A stretch of 64,000 nt of DNA from Halopseudomonas maritima (GCF_021545785.1 NZ_CP079801.1:558001-622000), one strand, 5' to 3'. Counted from the stretch's first letter, positions 24,453-36,723 are shown. Numbers and translations are program-made. Notes: generated from the letters alone by a model not told the origin.

Positions 24453-26135
24453 TTAGTTGCCTTTGCCTTCCATCTGCTGCTTGATCAGATCACCAATGGT
24501 GGTCGGACCAGCGGCCAGCATTTCCTGCTTACGCAGGTCTTGCATGGCTTCTTTCTCGTCTTCAACGTCTTTCGCCTTGATGGACAGGCTGATAACGCGG
24601 CTCTTACGGTCGACACCAATGATCTTGGCTTCAACTTCGTCGCCAGCGTTCAGGACGTTGCGAGCATCTTCAACGCGGTCACGGCTGATTTCGGAGGCCT
24701 TCAGAGTGCCTTCGATGTCGTCCGCCAGGGTGATGATGGCGCCTTTGGCGTCAACTTCCTTGACGGTACCGGTGATGATGCTGCCTTTCTCGTTCAGGGA
24801 AACGAAGTTGGAGAACGGATCGTCTTCCAGCTGCTTGACGCCCAGGGAGATGCGCTCGCGCTCAGGGTCAACAGACAGGATAACGGTTTCGATCTCGTCG
24901 CCCTTCTTGAAGCGACGTACCGCTTCTTCGCCGGCTTCGTTCCAGGAGATGTCGGACAGGTGAACCAGACCATCGATGCCACCGTCCAGACCGATAAAGA
25001 TACCGAAGTCGGTGATGGACTTGATGGAACCGGCGATGCGGTCGCCCTTGTTGAACTTGCTGGAGAACTCTTCCCACGGGTTCATCTTGCACTGCTTGAT
25101 GCCCAGGGAGATACGGCGACGGTCTTCGTCGATGTCCAGAACCATAACTTCCACTTCGTCGCCAACGTTGACAACCTTGGACGGGTGGATGTTCTTGTTG
25201 GTCCAATCCATCTCGGAAACGTGAACCAGACCTTCAACGCCTTCTTCCAGCTCAGCGAAGCAGCCGTAGTCGGTCAGGTTAGTGACCTTGGCAGTAACGC
25301 GAGTGCCTTCCGGGTAACGACCGGTGATAGCAACCCACGGATCTTCGCCCAGTTGCTTCAGACCCAGGGAAACGCGGTTACGCTCACGGTCAAACTTCAG
25401 GACCTTAACGTCGATCTCGTCACCAACGTTAACGATCTCGGACGGATGCTTGATGCGCTTCCAGGCCATATCGGTGATGTGCAGCAGGCCGTCTACGCCG
25501 CCCAGGTCAACGAACGCACCGTAATCGGTGAGGTTCTTGACGATACCCTTGACGACTTGACCTTCCTGCAGGGTTTCCAGCAGGGCTTCGCGCTCGGCGG
25601 AGTTCTCGGCTTCCAGAACTGCACGACGGGAAACGACAACGTTGTTGCGCTTCTGGTCCAGCTTGATGACCTTGAATTCCAGTTCCTTGTTTTCCAGGTG
25701 GGTGGTGTCACGTACGGGACGTACGTCAACCAGCGAGCCCGGCAGGAACGCACGGATGGTGTTGACGTCGACGGTAAAGCCACCTTTGACCTTGCCGTTG
25801 ATAACACCTTTGACGACTTCTTCTGCAGCGAAAGCAGCTTCGAGGACTTTCCACGATTCGGCGCGCTTGGCCTTTTCGCGGGACAGTTTGGTTTCACCGA
25901 AACCGTCTTCAACGGCGTCCAGTGCAACGTGAACCTCATCACCCACTTCGATGGTCAGTTCGCCCTGCTCGTCCAGGAACTGATCGCGCGGGATGACACC
26001 CTCTGATTTCAGACCGGCGTGAACGGTGACCCAGTCGGAGTCGATGTCCACAACGATACCAGTGATGATGGAGCCCGGCTCCATATCAAGGGTTTTTAGG
26101 CTTTCTTCAAAAAGTTCGGCAAAGCTTTCGCTCAT
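24453..26135 (-). CDS. rpsA: 30S ribosomal protein S1
   Basis: The 560-residue protein has six S1 RNA-binding repeats. The later repeats carry the usual DYGAFVDLGG, DYGCFAELEEGVEGLVHVSEM and DFGIFIGLDGGIDGLVHLSDI signatures. S1 unfolds mRNA on the small subunit and is essential for most initiation. AGGA lies six bases before the ATG. The strong codon bias in this gene creates a 542-codon antisense frame that is a shadow. It follows cmk, the usual order. Confidence 0.97.
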   Translation of the reverse strand: MSESFAELFEESLKTLDMEPGSIITGIVVDIDSDWVTVHAGLKSEGVIPRDQFLDEQGELTIEVGDEVHVALDAVEDGFGETKLSREKAKRAESWKVLEAAFAAEEVVKGVINGKVKGGFTVDVNTIRAFLPGSLVDVRPVRDTTHLENKELEFKVIKLDQKRNNVVVSRRAVLEAENSAEREALLETLQEGQVVKGIVKNLTDYGAFVDLGGVDGLLHITDMAWKRIKHPSEIVNVGDEIDVKVLKFDRERNRVSLGLKQLGEDPWVAITGRYPEGTRVTAKVTNLTDYGCFAELEEGVEGLVHVSEMDWTNKNIHPSKVVNVGDEVEVMVLDIDEDRRRISLGIKQCKMNPWEEFSSKFNKGDRIAGSIKSITDFGIFIGLDGGIDGLVHLSDISWNEAGEEAVRRFKKGDEIETVILSVDPERERISLGVKQLEDDPFSNFVSLNEKGSIITGTVKEVDAKGAIITLADDIEGTLKASEISRDRVEDARNVLNAGDEVEAKIIGVDRKSRVISLSIKAKDVEDEKEAMQDLRKQEMLAAGPTTIGDLIKQQMEGKGN

Positions 26136-26288
26136 TTGGAATCCTGTAAGTAAGTTTTAGGGCAGCTACCGCAAAGCCGTTTTAAAGCGCGCTATGCAGC
26201 TACTGTCCCGCCACGCCACCAGCTTGCGTGGGTTGATGGTATCAATGCCCTTTCCGGTGGTGCTGGTTGCCCGGAACAGACAGTCTGA

Positions 26289-26981
26289 TCAGCCCAGCAG
26301 GTTGCGCTCGCGCGCCATCGTCTGGACTGCTTCAAGTACTTCTTCAATGCTCATCTGCGTGGAATCGATCACGATTGCATCATCCGCCGGCTTCAGCGGC
26401 GCGATGCTGCGGTTCATATCCCGCTCGTCCCGCGCAACGATCTCATCGAGAAGACTCGCCAGATTAGCAGCTTCACCCTTTCCGAGCAACTGCCGGTGAC
26501 GGCGAGAGGCGCGCTCCTCGGCGCTGGCGGTCAGGTACACCTTCAACTGTGCATCAGCAAACACCACGGTACCCATGTCGCGACCATCGGCGACCAGACC
26601 TGGCGCTTCGCGGAACACGCGCTGACGCTGCAGTAACGCATCACGCACAGCGGGCAGCGCGGCTACCTGCGAGGCGCCGGCGCCTACATCTTCGGTACGG
26701 ATGGCACGGGTGACATCCTCGCCCTCCAGGATAATCTGCTGCTCGCCACCGGCTTCACCGGCCACAAACTGCACATCCAGATGGGCCGCCAGCGCCTCCA
26801 GCGAGGTTTCGTTGGTCAAATCAACACCGTGATTGCGCGCCGACAGGGCGAGCAGGCGATACAAAGCGCCGGAGTCCAGCAGGTTCCAGCCAAGACGAGA
26901 GGCCAGCAAACCGGCGATGGTGCCCTTGCCCGACCCACCAGGGCCGTCGATGGTGATGACGGGGGCCTGTTGATCAATCAC
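26289..26981 (-). CDS. cmk: Cytidylate kinase
   Basis: The 230-residue protein (after a GTG start: MIDQQAPVITIDGPGGSGKG) has the P-loop GPGGSGKGT and phosphorylates CMP and dCMP. The GTG overlaps the aroA stop (GTGA) and follows GGAGG with seven bases of spacing, which decides the start; the frame upstream to 27065 overlaps aroA and is not used. RDMGTVVFADAQLKVYLTAS and RDxRD-like sequence downstream fit the family. Confidence 0.93.
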   Translation of the reverse strand: MIDQQAPVITIDGPGGSGKGTIAGLLASRLGWNLLDSGALYRLLALSARNHGVDLTNETSLEALAAHLDVQFVAGEAGGEQQIILEGEDVTRAIRTEDVGAGASQVAALPAVRDALLQRQRVFREAPGLVADGRDMGTVVFADAQLKVYLTASAEERASRRHRQLLGKGEAANLASLLDEIVARDERDMNRSIAPLKPADDAIVIDSTQMSIEEVLEAVQTMARERNLLG

Positions 26982-29221
26982 GCGTTGTCCTCCAGACGGA
27001 CTTGCATGCCGACCGATTGCGCAAGGTCGATGAAGCCCGGGAATGATGTCGCCACATTGGCGCAATCCTTGATATGAATGTCGCCGGTGGCGCGCAGCGC
27101 AGCGACCGAGAACGACATGGCGATACGGTGGTCACCATGGCTTTCAACGCTGCCGCCACCGATAGCGCCGCCGTCGATAATGATACCGTCAGGCGTCGGC
27201 TCTGCCTTGACGCCCAGCGCCCGCAGGCCATCAGCCATGACCTGAATGCGGTCGGACTCCTTTACCCGCAGCTCTTCAGCATCACGCAGGATGGTGCGAC
27301 CTTCAGCACAGGCGGCTGCCACGAACAGCACCGGAAACTCGTCAATCGCCAGCGGCACCTGATCGACCGGAATGTCGATGCCTTTGAGCGGCGCGTAACG
27401 CACGCGGATATCAGCCACCGGCTCGCCACCCACTTCGCGCTCGTTGAGCAGCTCCAGATTGCCGCCCATGGCACGCAGGATATTGATGATGCCGATGCGC
27501 GTGGGGTTGATGCCCACGTGCTCCAGCGTCAGGTCAGCGCCCTCGCAGATGCTGGCAGCGACCATGAAGAACGCGGCGGAGGAGATGTCGGCCGGCACAT
27601 CAATGCGGCAGGCTTTGAGGGTATGGCCGGACTCGACGGTGGCAGTGGCGCCATCCACCTTGACCGGATAACCAAAGCCCTTGAGCATGCGCTCGGTATG
27701 GTCACGGGTGGGCGCAGGCTCGGTCACCGAGGTGGTGCCGGAGGCATACAGACCGGCCAGCAAAATGCAGGATTTGACCTGCGCACTGGCCATCGGCATC
27801 TGATAGTCCATGCCCATCATGCGGCTGCCACCCTTGATACGCAGCGGCGGGCGACCCTCGTCACCGGTGTCGATCTGGGCACCCATTTCGCGCAGTGGCT
27901 TGGCCACGCGGCCCATCGGGCGCTTGGACAGCGACGCATCGCCGGTCAGCACGGTGTCAAAATCCTGTCCGGCCAGCAGGCCCGACAGCAAACGCATGGA
28001 GGTACCGGAGTTACCCAGATACAGCGAGCCGGGCGGCGCCTGCAGCCCGTGCAGACCGACACCATTGATGGTCACCCGGCCATGGTGCGGGCCTTCAATC
28101 ACCACGCCCATGTCGCGAAATGCCTGCAGGGTCGCCAGGCTGTCTTCGCCTTCCAGGAAGCCCTCGACCTCAGTCACACCCTCGGCCAGCGAGCCAAGCA
28201 TGATGGAGCGATGGGAAATAGACTTGTCACCAGGCACACGAATGCTGCCGTTGACCTTGCCGCCGGGGCTGGCGATGAAGTTGAATTCTTGAGTTTGCAT
28301 AGGTTCCATGTAAGCCCTGCGGGCCAGAATAGTGCTGAAATGCTCTCGTGCCGACTTGGCTCGGGTAAACACACCAAGCAGCGTATTGGCGTCACGGGTT
28401 TCCACCGCTTCACGCAGTCGACCCAGATCCTGGGTAAAGGCATCAAGACTGCGCAAGACCGCATCCCGATTTGCCAGAAAAACATCGCGCCACATCACCG
28501 GATCACTCGCGGCAATGCGGGTAAAGTCCCGGAAGCCACCGGCAGCGTAGCGGAAAATCTCCAGATTCTCGTTCCGCGACGCCAGGGTGTCCACCAGCGA
28601 GAACGCCAACAGATGCGGCAGGTGACTGGTGGCCGCCAGGACTTCATCATGGTCGGCCAGCGACATGCTCTCTACATCGGCATCCAGCGCCTGCCAGCAA
28701 CGCTGCACCAGGCCGACCGCCTCTGCCGCCGTCTGCTCAAGCGGCGTGAGAATAACCTTATGGTGGCGAAACAGGTCCGCACGGGCCGCCTCGACACCGC
28801 TTTTTTCCGAACCGGCGATCGGGTGGCCCGGTACAAAGTTGGCCGGTACCGCGCCAAACACCTCTTCCACCGCCTGCGCAACCGCACCCTTGGTGCTACC
28901 CACATCCGTAATCACCGCGTCGCCCAGCTCCAGCGCGGCCAGTTGCGCCAGCACCGCGCGCATACCCAGCACTGGCACGGCCAGCATGATCAGATCAGCG
29001 CCCTGCACTGCCTCAACCAGATTGGCCGTGACCTTGTCGACCACGCCCAGTGGCACCGCCTGACGACGGGAGACCGGGTCCAGATCACAACCGATCACCT
29101 CGCGGCACAGGCCACTCTGGCGCATACCCTTGGCAAAGGAGCCGCCGATCAGGCCAAGCCCGATTACCGCAAGGCGACCGATTGTCGGTGTTACTGGTGA
29201 CAGGCCGGTTACATCAGCCAC
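26978..29221 (-). CDS. aroA: Bifunctional prephenate dehydrogenase / 3-phosphoshikimate 1-carboxyvinyltransferase (TyrA-AroA fusion)
   Basis: The 747-residue protein joins two enzymes. Residues about 15-300 are a TyrA-type dehydrogenase with VIGLGLIGGS and HPIAGSEKSG. Residues about 312-747 are EPSP synthase with VPGDKSISHRSIMLG, LYLGNSGTSMRLLSG and RVKESDRI. The fusion is a Pseudomonas-lineage trait and links tyrosine synthesis to the shikimate pathway. The GTG start at 29221 overlaps the hisC end by eight bases. It sits in the aromatic amino-acid block serC-pheA-hisC-tyrA/aroA. Confidence 0.96.
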   Translation of the reverse strand: MADVTGLSPVTPTIGRLAVIGLGLIGGSFAKGMRQSGLCREVIGCDLDPVSRRQAVPLGVVDKVTANLVEAVQGADLIMLAVPVLGMRAVLAQLAALELGDAVITDVGSTKGAVAQAVEEVFGAVPANFVPGHPIAGSEKSGVEAARADLFRHHKVILTPLEQTAAEAVGLVQRCWQALDADVESMSLADHDEVLAATSHLPHLLAFSLVDTLASRNENLEIFRYAAGGFRDFTRIAASDPVMWRDVFLANRDAVLRSLDAFTQDLGRLREAVETRDANTLLGVFTRAKSAREHFSTILARRAYMEPMQTQEFNFIASPGGKVNGSIRVPGDKSISHRSIMLGSLAEGVTEVEGFLEGEDSLATLQAFRDMGVVIEGPHHGRVTINGVGLHGLQAPPGSLYLGNSGTSMRLLSGLLAGQDFDTVLTGDASLSKRPMGRVAKPLREMGAQIDTGDEGRPPLRIKGGSRMMGMDYQMPMASAQVKSCILLAGLYASGTTSVTEPAPTRDHTERMLKGFGYPVKVDGATATVESGHTLKACRIDVPADISSAAFFMVAASICEGADLTLEHVGINPTRIGIINILRAMGGNLELLNEREVGGEPVADIRVRYAPLKGIDIPVDQVPLAIDEFPVLFVAAACAEGRTILRDAEELRVKESDRIQVMADGLRALGVKAEPTPDGIIIDGGAIGGGSVESHGDHRIAMSFSVAALRATGDIHIKDCANVATSFPGFIDLAQSVGMQVRLEDNA

Positions 29222-30326
29222 GATTCAACACCTGCTTGAGCGCATCCAGAAAACGCTGGTTTTCTTCTGGCAAACCAATGGTTACGCGCAGGTGGTTCGG
29301 CATGCCGTAGTTGGCCACCGGACGCACAATGACGCCTTCGCGCAGCAGCGCCTGAAAAATCGGCGCCGCTTCACGACCCACATCGATTGCGAGGAAGTTA
29401 CCGCGTGAAGGGATCCAGCTCAGCCCCAGGGCTGCGCAGCCGTCTTCCAGCTGCTGCATGCCTTGGCGGTTGATGCGTCGGCTTTCGATCAGGTAGGCCT
29501 CGTCCTGCAGGGCCGCCAGCGCTGCCGTCAGGGCAAGGCTGTTGACGTTGAACGGCTGGCGTACGCGATTTAGGGCATCGGCAATCACCGGACTGGACAA
29601 GCCATAGCCGACACGCAGCGCAGCCAATCCATAGGCCTTAGAGAAGGTACGCGAGACCAGCAGGTTGGGGTAACGCGGCAGGTAATCAACGCCGTTAGGC
29701 ACCTCGTCGGTCTCGACGTACTCGGTGTACGCCTCGTCCAGCACCACAATGACGTTTTCCGGCACACGGTCGAGGAAGGCCTCGAGCGCACTGCGCTCAA
29801 TCCAGGTACCGGTGGGGTTGTTGGGGTTGGCGATAAAGACCACCCGGGTCGCCGGGCTGATGGCGGCCGCCATGGCATCCAGATCATGCCCCCAATCCTT
29901 AGCCGGCACCGACACCGCCTTGGCGCCCACTGCTTGGGTCACAATGGGGTAAACAGCAAAGGCGTGATCACTGAAGACCACTTCATGCTCGGGGCCGACA
30001 AAGGCACGGGCCACCAGCTCGAGAATGTCGTTGGAGCCGTTACCCAGGGTGATGCCTACGGTATCCACGCCCAGCTTCGCAGCCAGCGCCTGCTTCAGCG
30101 CAAAGCCGTTGCCATCAGGGTAACGGGTCAGCTCTGCCAATGCTGCAGCGATAGCCTCACGCACCGCCGGGCTCGGGCCCAGCGGGTTTTCGTTGCTGGC
30201 CAGCTTGACGATATCCTGCGGCCGCAAGCCAAACTCTCGCGCCAGCTCCTCTACCGGCTTGCCCGGCACATAGGGAGACAGCTTCTGCACACCTGGCCGC
30301 GCCAGGCTGAGGAAATCACAACTCAT
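29214..30326 (-). CDS. hisC: Histidinol-phosphate / aromatic aminotransferase HisC (HisC2 type)
   Basis: The 370-residue class I/II aminotransferase has SNENPLGPSP near residue 40, ANPNNPTGTW for the cofactor site, and the PLP lysine in SRTFSKAYGLAALRVGYG. It lies between pheA and tyrA/aroA, so its main substrate here may be prephenate or aromatic keto acids rather than histidinol phosphate (inference from position). The sequence begins MSCDFLSLARPGVQKLSPYV. Confidence 0.9.
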   Translation of the reverse strand: MSCDFLSLARPGVQKLSPYVPGKPVEELAREFGLRPQDIVKLASNENPLGPSPAVREAIAAALAELTRYPDGNGFALKQALAAKLGVDTVGITLGNGSNDILELVARAFVGPEHEVVFSDHAFAVYPIVTQAVGAKAVSVPAKDWGHDLDAMAAAISPATRVVFIANPNNPTGTWIERSALEAFLDRVPENVIVVLDEAYTEYVETDEVPNGVDYLPRYPNLLVSRTFSKAYGLAALRVGYGLSSPVIADALNRVRQPFNVNSLALTAALAALQDEAYLIESRRINRQGMQQLEDGCAALGLSWIPSRGNFLAIDVGREAAPIFQALLREGVIVRPVANYGMPNHLRVTIGLPEENQRFLDALKQVLNRG

Positions 30327-30363
30327 AACACGCTCCGCACGGGCCGACGACGTCGGCCGCCTG

Positions 30364-30473
30364 AGGCTGAAGGCTTAAGGCTGGAAGCGCATCACCGCGC
30401 TGCCGCCAACCGCACCTGTCGAGCCACTCGCCAATAACCTGACCTTCCAGCCTCTGGCCTAAAGCCTTCAGCC
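30364..30473. repeat. Inverted GGCTGAAGGC-type repeats between hisC and pheA
   Basis: GGCTGAAGGCTTAAGGC followed by TGGAAG (left arm, 30364-30387) is mirrored by CTTCCAGCC...GGCCTAAAGCCTTCAGCC (right arm, 30443-30473). The arms can fold into a long imperfect hairpin in the 150-base gap of this otherwise tight operon. It could weaken readthrough from pheA into hisC. Confidence 0.7.
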
Positions 30474-30475
30474 GC

Positions 30476-31573
30476 TTACAAAACCGCCTTCGGATACGAC
30501 CCCAGCACCTTGAGCGCTACCGAGTCGTCGTTGATCTTCTCCAGCACATCCTTGATCAGCGGATCGTGCTGGTGACCGAAGAAGTCGATAAAGAACACAT
30601 AGGTCCATTTGCCGCTGCGCGAGGGGCGGGTTTCGATGCGGCTCAGGTCGATACCGTTGGAGTGGAACGGTTCGAGCAGGTGATGCAGCGCACCCGGCTT
30701 GTTGCGCATGGAAACGATGACCGAGGTCTTGTCGTCGCCGGTCGGCGGGACTTGCTGGTTACCGATAATCAGAAAACGCGTGGAGTTGTCCGGGCGGTCT
30801 TCGATTTTCTCGGCCAGACGCGTCAGCTCGTACAGGTCGGCCGCCATGTCGCCGGCAATCGCCGCCGAGTTCCACTCCCCTTTTACCCGACGCGCCGCAT
30901 CGGCGTTGCTGGCAACGGCTACGCGCTCGACGTTCGGGTAGTGGGCGTCCAGCCACTTGCGGCACTGGGCCAGCGACTGGGCGTGGGAATACACGCGGGA
31001 GATCTTGTCGGTCTTGGTATTTTCACCGACCAGCAAATGATGGTGAATGCGCAGCTCTACCTCACCGCAGATCACCAGATCATGCTCAAGGAAGCTGTCG
31101 AGCGTGTGGTTGATAGCGCCTTCGGTAGAGTTTTCTACCGGCACCACGCCAAACTGCACCGCGCCGGCAGCCACCTCACGGAAAATCTCGTCAATCGCCG
31201 CCATCGGCACGCTGACCACAGAGTGACCAAAGTGCTTGAGTGCCGCGGCCTGGGTGAAGGTGCCTTCCGGCCCAAGATAGGCGACACGCAGTGGCTCTTC
31301 GAGCGCCAGGCAAGCGGACATGATCTCACGGAACAGGCGGGCCATTTCCTCGTTATCGAGCGGCCCCTTGTTCAGTTCCATGATGTGCTTGAGCACCCAG
31401 GCTTCACGCTCGGGGCGATAGAACAGCGGCTTGACGCCGGGCTCCAGCGCCTTCTGCTTGACGTGCGCGACGGTTTGCGCACAGGCAGCCCGCTCACTGA
31501 TCAGGTCAAGAATCTTTTCATCAATGGTGTCGATGCGCTTGCGTAGCGCCTTCAACTGATCTTCATCAGACAT
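30476..31573 (-). CDS. pheA: Chorismate mutase / prephenate dehydratase (P-protein)
   Basis: The 365-residue enzyme has an N-terminal AroQ chorismate mutase (about 1-95: LKALRKRIDTIDEKILDLI), a prephenate dehydratase domain (about 95-280, opening VAYLGPEGTFTQAA), and a C-terminal ACT domain (about 290-365) with GALHHLLEPF and ESRP-like ETRPS for phenylalanine feedback. I use the ATG at 31573; the frame could begin at a TTG nine bases earlier that overlaps the serC stop. Confidence 0.95.
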   Translation of the reverse strand: MSDEDQLKALRKRIDTIDEKILDLISERAACAQTVAHVKQKALEPGVKPLFYRPEREAWVLKHIMELNKGPLDNEEMARLFREIMSACLALEEPLRVAYLGPEGTFTQAAALKHFGHSVVSVPMAAIDEIFREVAAGAVQFGVVPVENSTEGAINHTLDSFLEHDLVICGEVELRIHHHLLVGENTKTDKISRVYSHAQSLAQCRKWLDAHYPNVERVAVASNADAARRVKGEWNSAAIAGDMAADLYELTRLAEKIEDRPDNSTRFLIIGNQQVPPTGDDKTSVIVSMRNKPGALHHLLEPFHSNGIDLSRIETRPSRSGKWTYVFFIDFFGHQHDPLIKDVLEKINDDSVALKVLGSYPKAVL

Positions 31574-31578
31574 GGGTA

Positions 31579-32664
31579 TCAACCGTGCTGCTGTTCAAAC
31601 TCGGCCATGTAGGCCACGAGTGCGTCGACCGCGGCTTGCGGCACTGCGTTATAGATGGAGGCGCGCATGCCGCCAACCGAGCGATGACCTTTCAGGTTGA
31701 GCAGTCCGCGCTCTTCGGCGCCGGCCAGGAACGGCTTGTCCAGCCGATCGTCTGCCAGACGGAAGGGGATATTCATCCAGGACCGGTCAGCGGCGTTAAT
31801 CGGGTTGTTGTACAGCTCACTGCCGTCGATGGCCGAGTACAGCGCCTTTTGCTTGGCATCGTTGATGCGCTTGACCGCGTCCAGACCGCCCTGCTCCTTA
31901 AGCCACTGGAAGATCAGGCCGGACAGATACCAGGCAAAGGTGGGCGGCGTGTTGTACATCGAATCGTTCTTGGCGGCGACGGCATAGTCCAGCATGGTCG
32001 GGCAGCTGGCACGCGCGCGACCCAACAGGTCTTCACGCACAATCACTACCACCAGACCGCTCGGGCCGATGTTCTTCTGGGCGCCGGCGTAAATCATGCC
32101 AAAGCGTGAGACATCAACCGGCCGCGACAGGATGGTCGAAGACATATCCGCCACCAGCGGCACGTCACCGGTCTGCGGCACCCAGTTGAATTCCAGGCCG
32201 CCGATGGTTTCGTTCGGACAGTAGTGCACGTAGGCGGCGTCTGCCGACAACTGCCACTCGTTCTGACCGGGGATGGCAAAGTAATCGTAGGCCTTGGCAC
32301 TGCCGGCCACGTTGACGTTGCCGAAGCGCGCCGCCTCGTCGATGGCTTTGCGCGACCAGATACCGGTATCGATGTAATCGGCGCTGCCGCCTTCTGGCAT
32401 CAGGTTCAGCGGTATCTGGGCAAACTGCTGACTGGCACCGCCCTGCAGGAACAGCACCTTGTAGTTGTCCGGGATCGCCATCAGGTCGCGCAGATCCTGT
32501 TCGGCCTGCTGGGCTACCGAGACAAACTCATCGCTGCGGTGGCTCATTTCCATAACTGACAGGCCCTTGCCCTGCCAGTCAAGCAGCTCGGCCTGGGCTC
32601 GCTGCAACACCGCTTCCGGCAATGCCGCCGGTCCAGCACAGAAATTGAACAGACGCTTACTCAC
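31579..32664 (-). CDS. serC: Phosphoserine aminotransferase
   Basis: The 361-residue protein opens MSKRLFNFCAGPAALPEAVL and carries the PLP lysine in YAGAQKNIGPSG. It converts 3-phosphohydroxypyruvate to phosphoserine and also serves pyridoxal phosphate synthesis. It sits directly after gyrA (two-base gap) and overlaps the start region of pheA, as in Pseudomonas. Confidence 0.96.
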   Translation of the reverse strand: MSKRLFNFCAGPAALPEAVLQRAQAELLDWQGKGLSVMEMSHRSDEFVSVAQQAEQDLRDLMAIPDNYKVLFLQGGASQQFAQIPLNLMPEGGSADYIDTGIWSRKAIDEAARFGNVNVAGSAKAYDYFAIPGQNEWQLSADAAYVHYCPNETIGGLEFNWVPQTGDVPLVADMSSTILSRPVDVSRFGMIYAGAQKNIGPSGLVVVIVREDLLGRARASCPTMLDYAVAAKNDSMYNTPPTFAWYLSGLIFQWLKEQGGLDAVKRINDAKQKALYSAIDGSELYNNPINAADRSWMNIPFRLADDRLDKPFLAGAEERGLLNLKGHRSVGGMRASIYNAVPQAAVDALVAYMAEFEQQHG

Positions 32665-32666
32665 GA

Positions 32667-35426
<2,760 letters not shown>

Positions 35427-35563
35427 GAAACGGCATTCCTTTTATTGTCGGCGTCGAGATAACGCCAAAAGCAATGCAAAGGCCTGAATCCCCCGGCACA
35501 TACGGGTTTTCAGCACCTCTGCGACACGCGCATTGGAAAGGCGAAAGCGCCGATCGGCCCACC

Positions 35564-35583
35564 TTGCAGAAGCGCTTCTGCAA
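35564..35583. promoter_or_regulatory. 20-base perfect palindrome upstream of gyrA
   Basis: TTGCAGAAGCGCTTCTGCAA lies 138 bases upstream of the gyrA start, in the gap between gyrA and the mtnA-like gene; both face left, so it is also 100 bases after the mtnA stop. It could be an operator or a hairpin. No factor can be assigned. Confidence 0.5.
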
Positions 35584-35682
35584 CGGGGCGCATTCCGCCC
35601 GATCAAAGCGGCAAAGGATACCACAGAGAACCCGCCGACGGGAGCTTATAGCGCGCCCGCCGCGGGCAGGGAGAGGCAACCA

Positions 35683-36723
35683 TCAATGCAGCCGGCGAAT
35701 ACTCATGAGTTTGGCGATCTTGCCCTCATCGGGCCGCTCAATCACGCCTTTTTCCGTGACGATGGCGTCAATCAGCTCCACGGGCGTGACGTCCAGCGGC
35801 TGGCTGGCACCGGCTGCGCCATGCAACACCTCAGGCTCCAGCGCATCGCCGTCACTGAGACTCATGTCCAACGCCGCCGTGGAAGCCACCACCATAAAGC
35901 GCAAGCCGTGGTGCATGGCGAGAATGGCGAGCGCGTAGGTCCCCTGGGTGGTGATAACGTCACCGTTGGCAGCAATGCGCTCGGCACCAACGATCACCCA
36001 GGACACCGGGTCGCACTTCATGATCCGCGCGGCTGCGCTGTCGGCCATCAGCAGGTGCGGGACACCTGCACGCTCAAGCTCCCAGGCCGCCAGCCGCGAC
36101 CCCGCCTGCGAGGGACTGGCCTCGCTCACCAGCACCTCCTTCAAGACGCCAGCGCGATAAGCTGCCTGCACGACACCCATGGCGGTGCCGCCACCACCGC
36201 CGGACAGCTCACCGCTGTAACCCAGCAGCATCAGCTTCTGCTCCGCTGAATGATGGCGGCGCAGCAGTTGCAGACCAAAGCGCGCCATGCTCCTGTTGGC
36301 CTCCTGATCGGCTGCGGCGATTGCTTCGGCGGCGTTCAGCAAGCGCGCAGGCACATCCACATCCGCCGCCAATCCCGTCAGGGTCTGCCGCATGATGCCC
36401 AAGGTCCAATGCACGTTGGCCGCCATTGGCCCGAGCGCGGCAAAAGCAGCAATCACCGGCTCCAGCGCCTGCGACCAGCTCCGCACCGGCGTGACCAGTT
36501 GTCGCGCCGCCAGCACCACACCAAAGGCCGCGGCAACGCCCATTGCCGCAGCGCCAGCCACCACACCACAACGTATGGCCGCCAACACCTCAACCTCATC
36601 GCGGCAATCCTGGGTTACCAGCTCGGGCATTCGGCGCTGATCCAGCAGCCTGACCGCACCCTCCGGCAGCCAACTGACTGCGCGCAACACCGTACTATCC
36701 GCTACCGCCTCTATCTGCAACAT
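35683..36723 (-). CDS. MtnA/eIF2B-like protein with altered active site (methylthioribose-1-phosphate isomerase homologue)
   Basis: The 346-residue protein begins MLQIEAVADSTVLRAVSWLP and has the MtnA fold along its length (LLDQRRMPELV; VIVGAERIAANGD; ending SIRRLH). MtnA isomerises methylthioribose-1-phosphate in methionine salvage through a catalytic Cys and Asp. Here the CNAG box reads GYSG (Gly168 for Cys) and the Asp is Glu248. VRGAP is V-A56-GAA, ETRP is EASP, and the ANKIGT box is ITTQGT (257-262). The rest is well preserved with no frameshift, so the gene seems maintained but not for the normal reaction. It is divergent from mtaD, the place where canonical mtnA sits in Pseudomonas. 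The frame is open upstream to 37539 but protein-like only from here. Confidence 0.75.
   Translation of the reverse strand: MLQIEAVADSTVLRAVSWLPEGAVRLLDQRRMPELVTQDCRDEVEVLAAIRCGVVAGAAAMGVAAAFGVVLAARQLVTPVRSWSQALEPVIAAFAALGPMAANVHWTLGIMRQTLTGLAADVDVPARLLNAAEAIAAADQEANRSMARFGLQLLRRHHSAEQKLMLLGYSGELSGGGGGTAMGVVQAAYRAGVLKEVLVSEASPSQAGSRLAAWELERAGVPHLLMADSAAARIMKCDPVSWVIVGAERIAANGDVITTQGTYALAILAMHHGLRFMVVASTAALDMSLSDGDALEPEVLHGAAGASQPLDVTPVELIDAIVTEKGVIERPDEGKIAKLMSIRRLH

Noticed and set aside
24378..26006. 542-codon plus-strand frame opposite rpsA
   Set aside because: Shadow of the strong codon bias of rpsA; the sense protein is certain.
27074..29200. 708-codon plus-strand frame opposite tyrA/aroA
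   Set aside because: Antisense shadow; rich in His, Arg and Gln with no domain.
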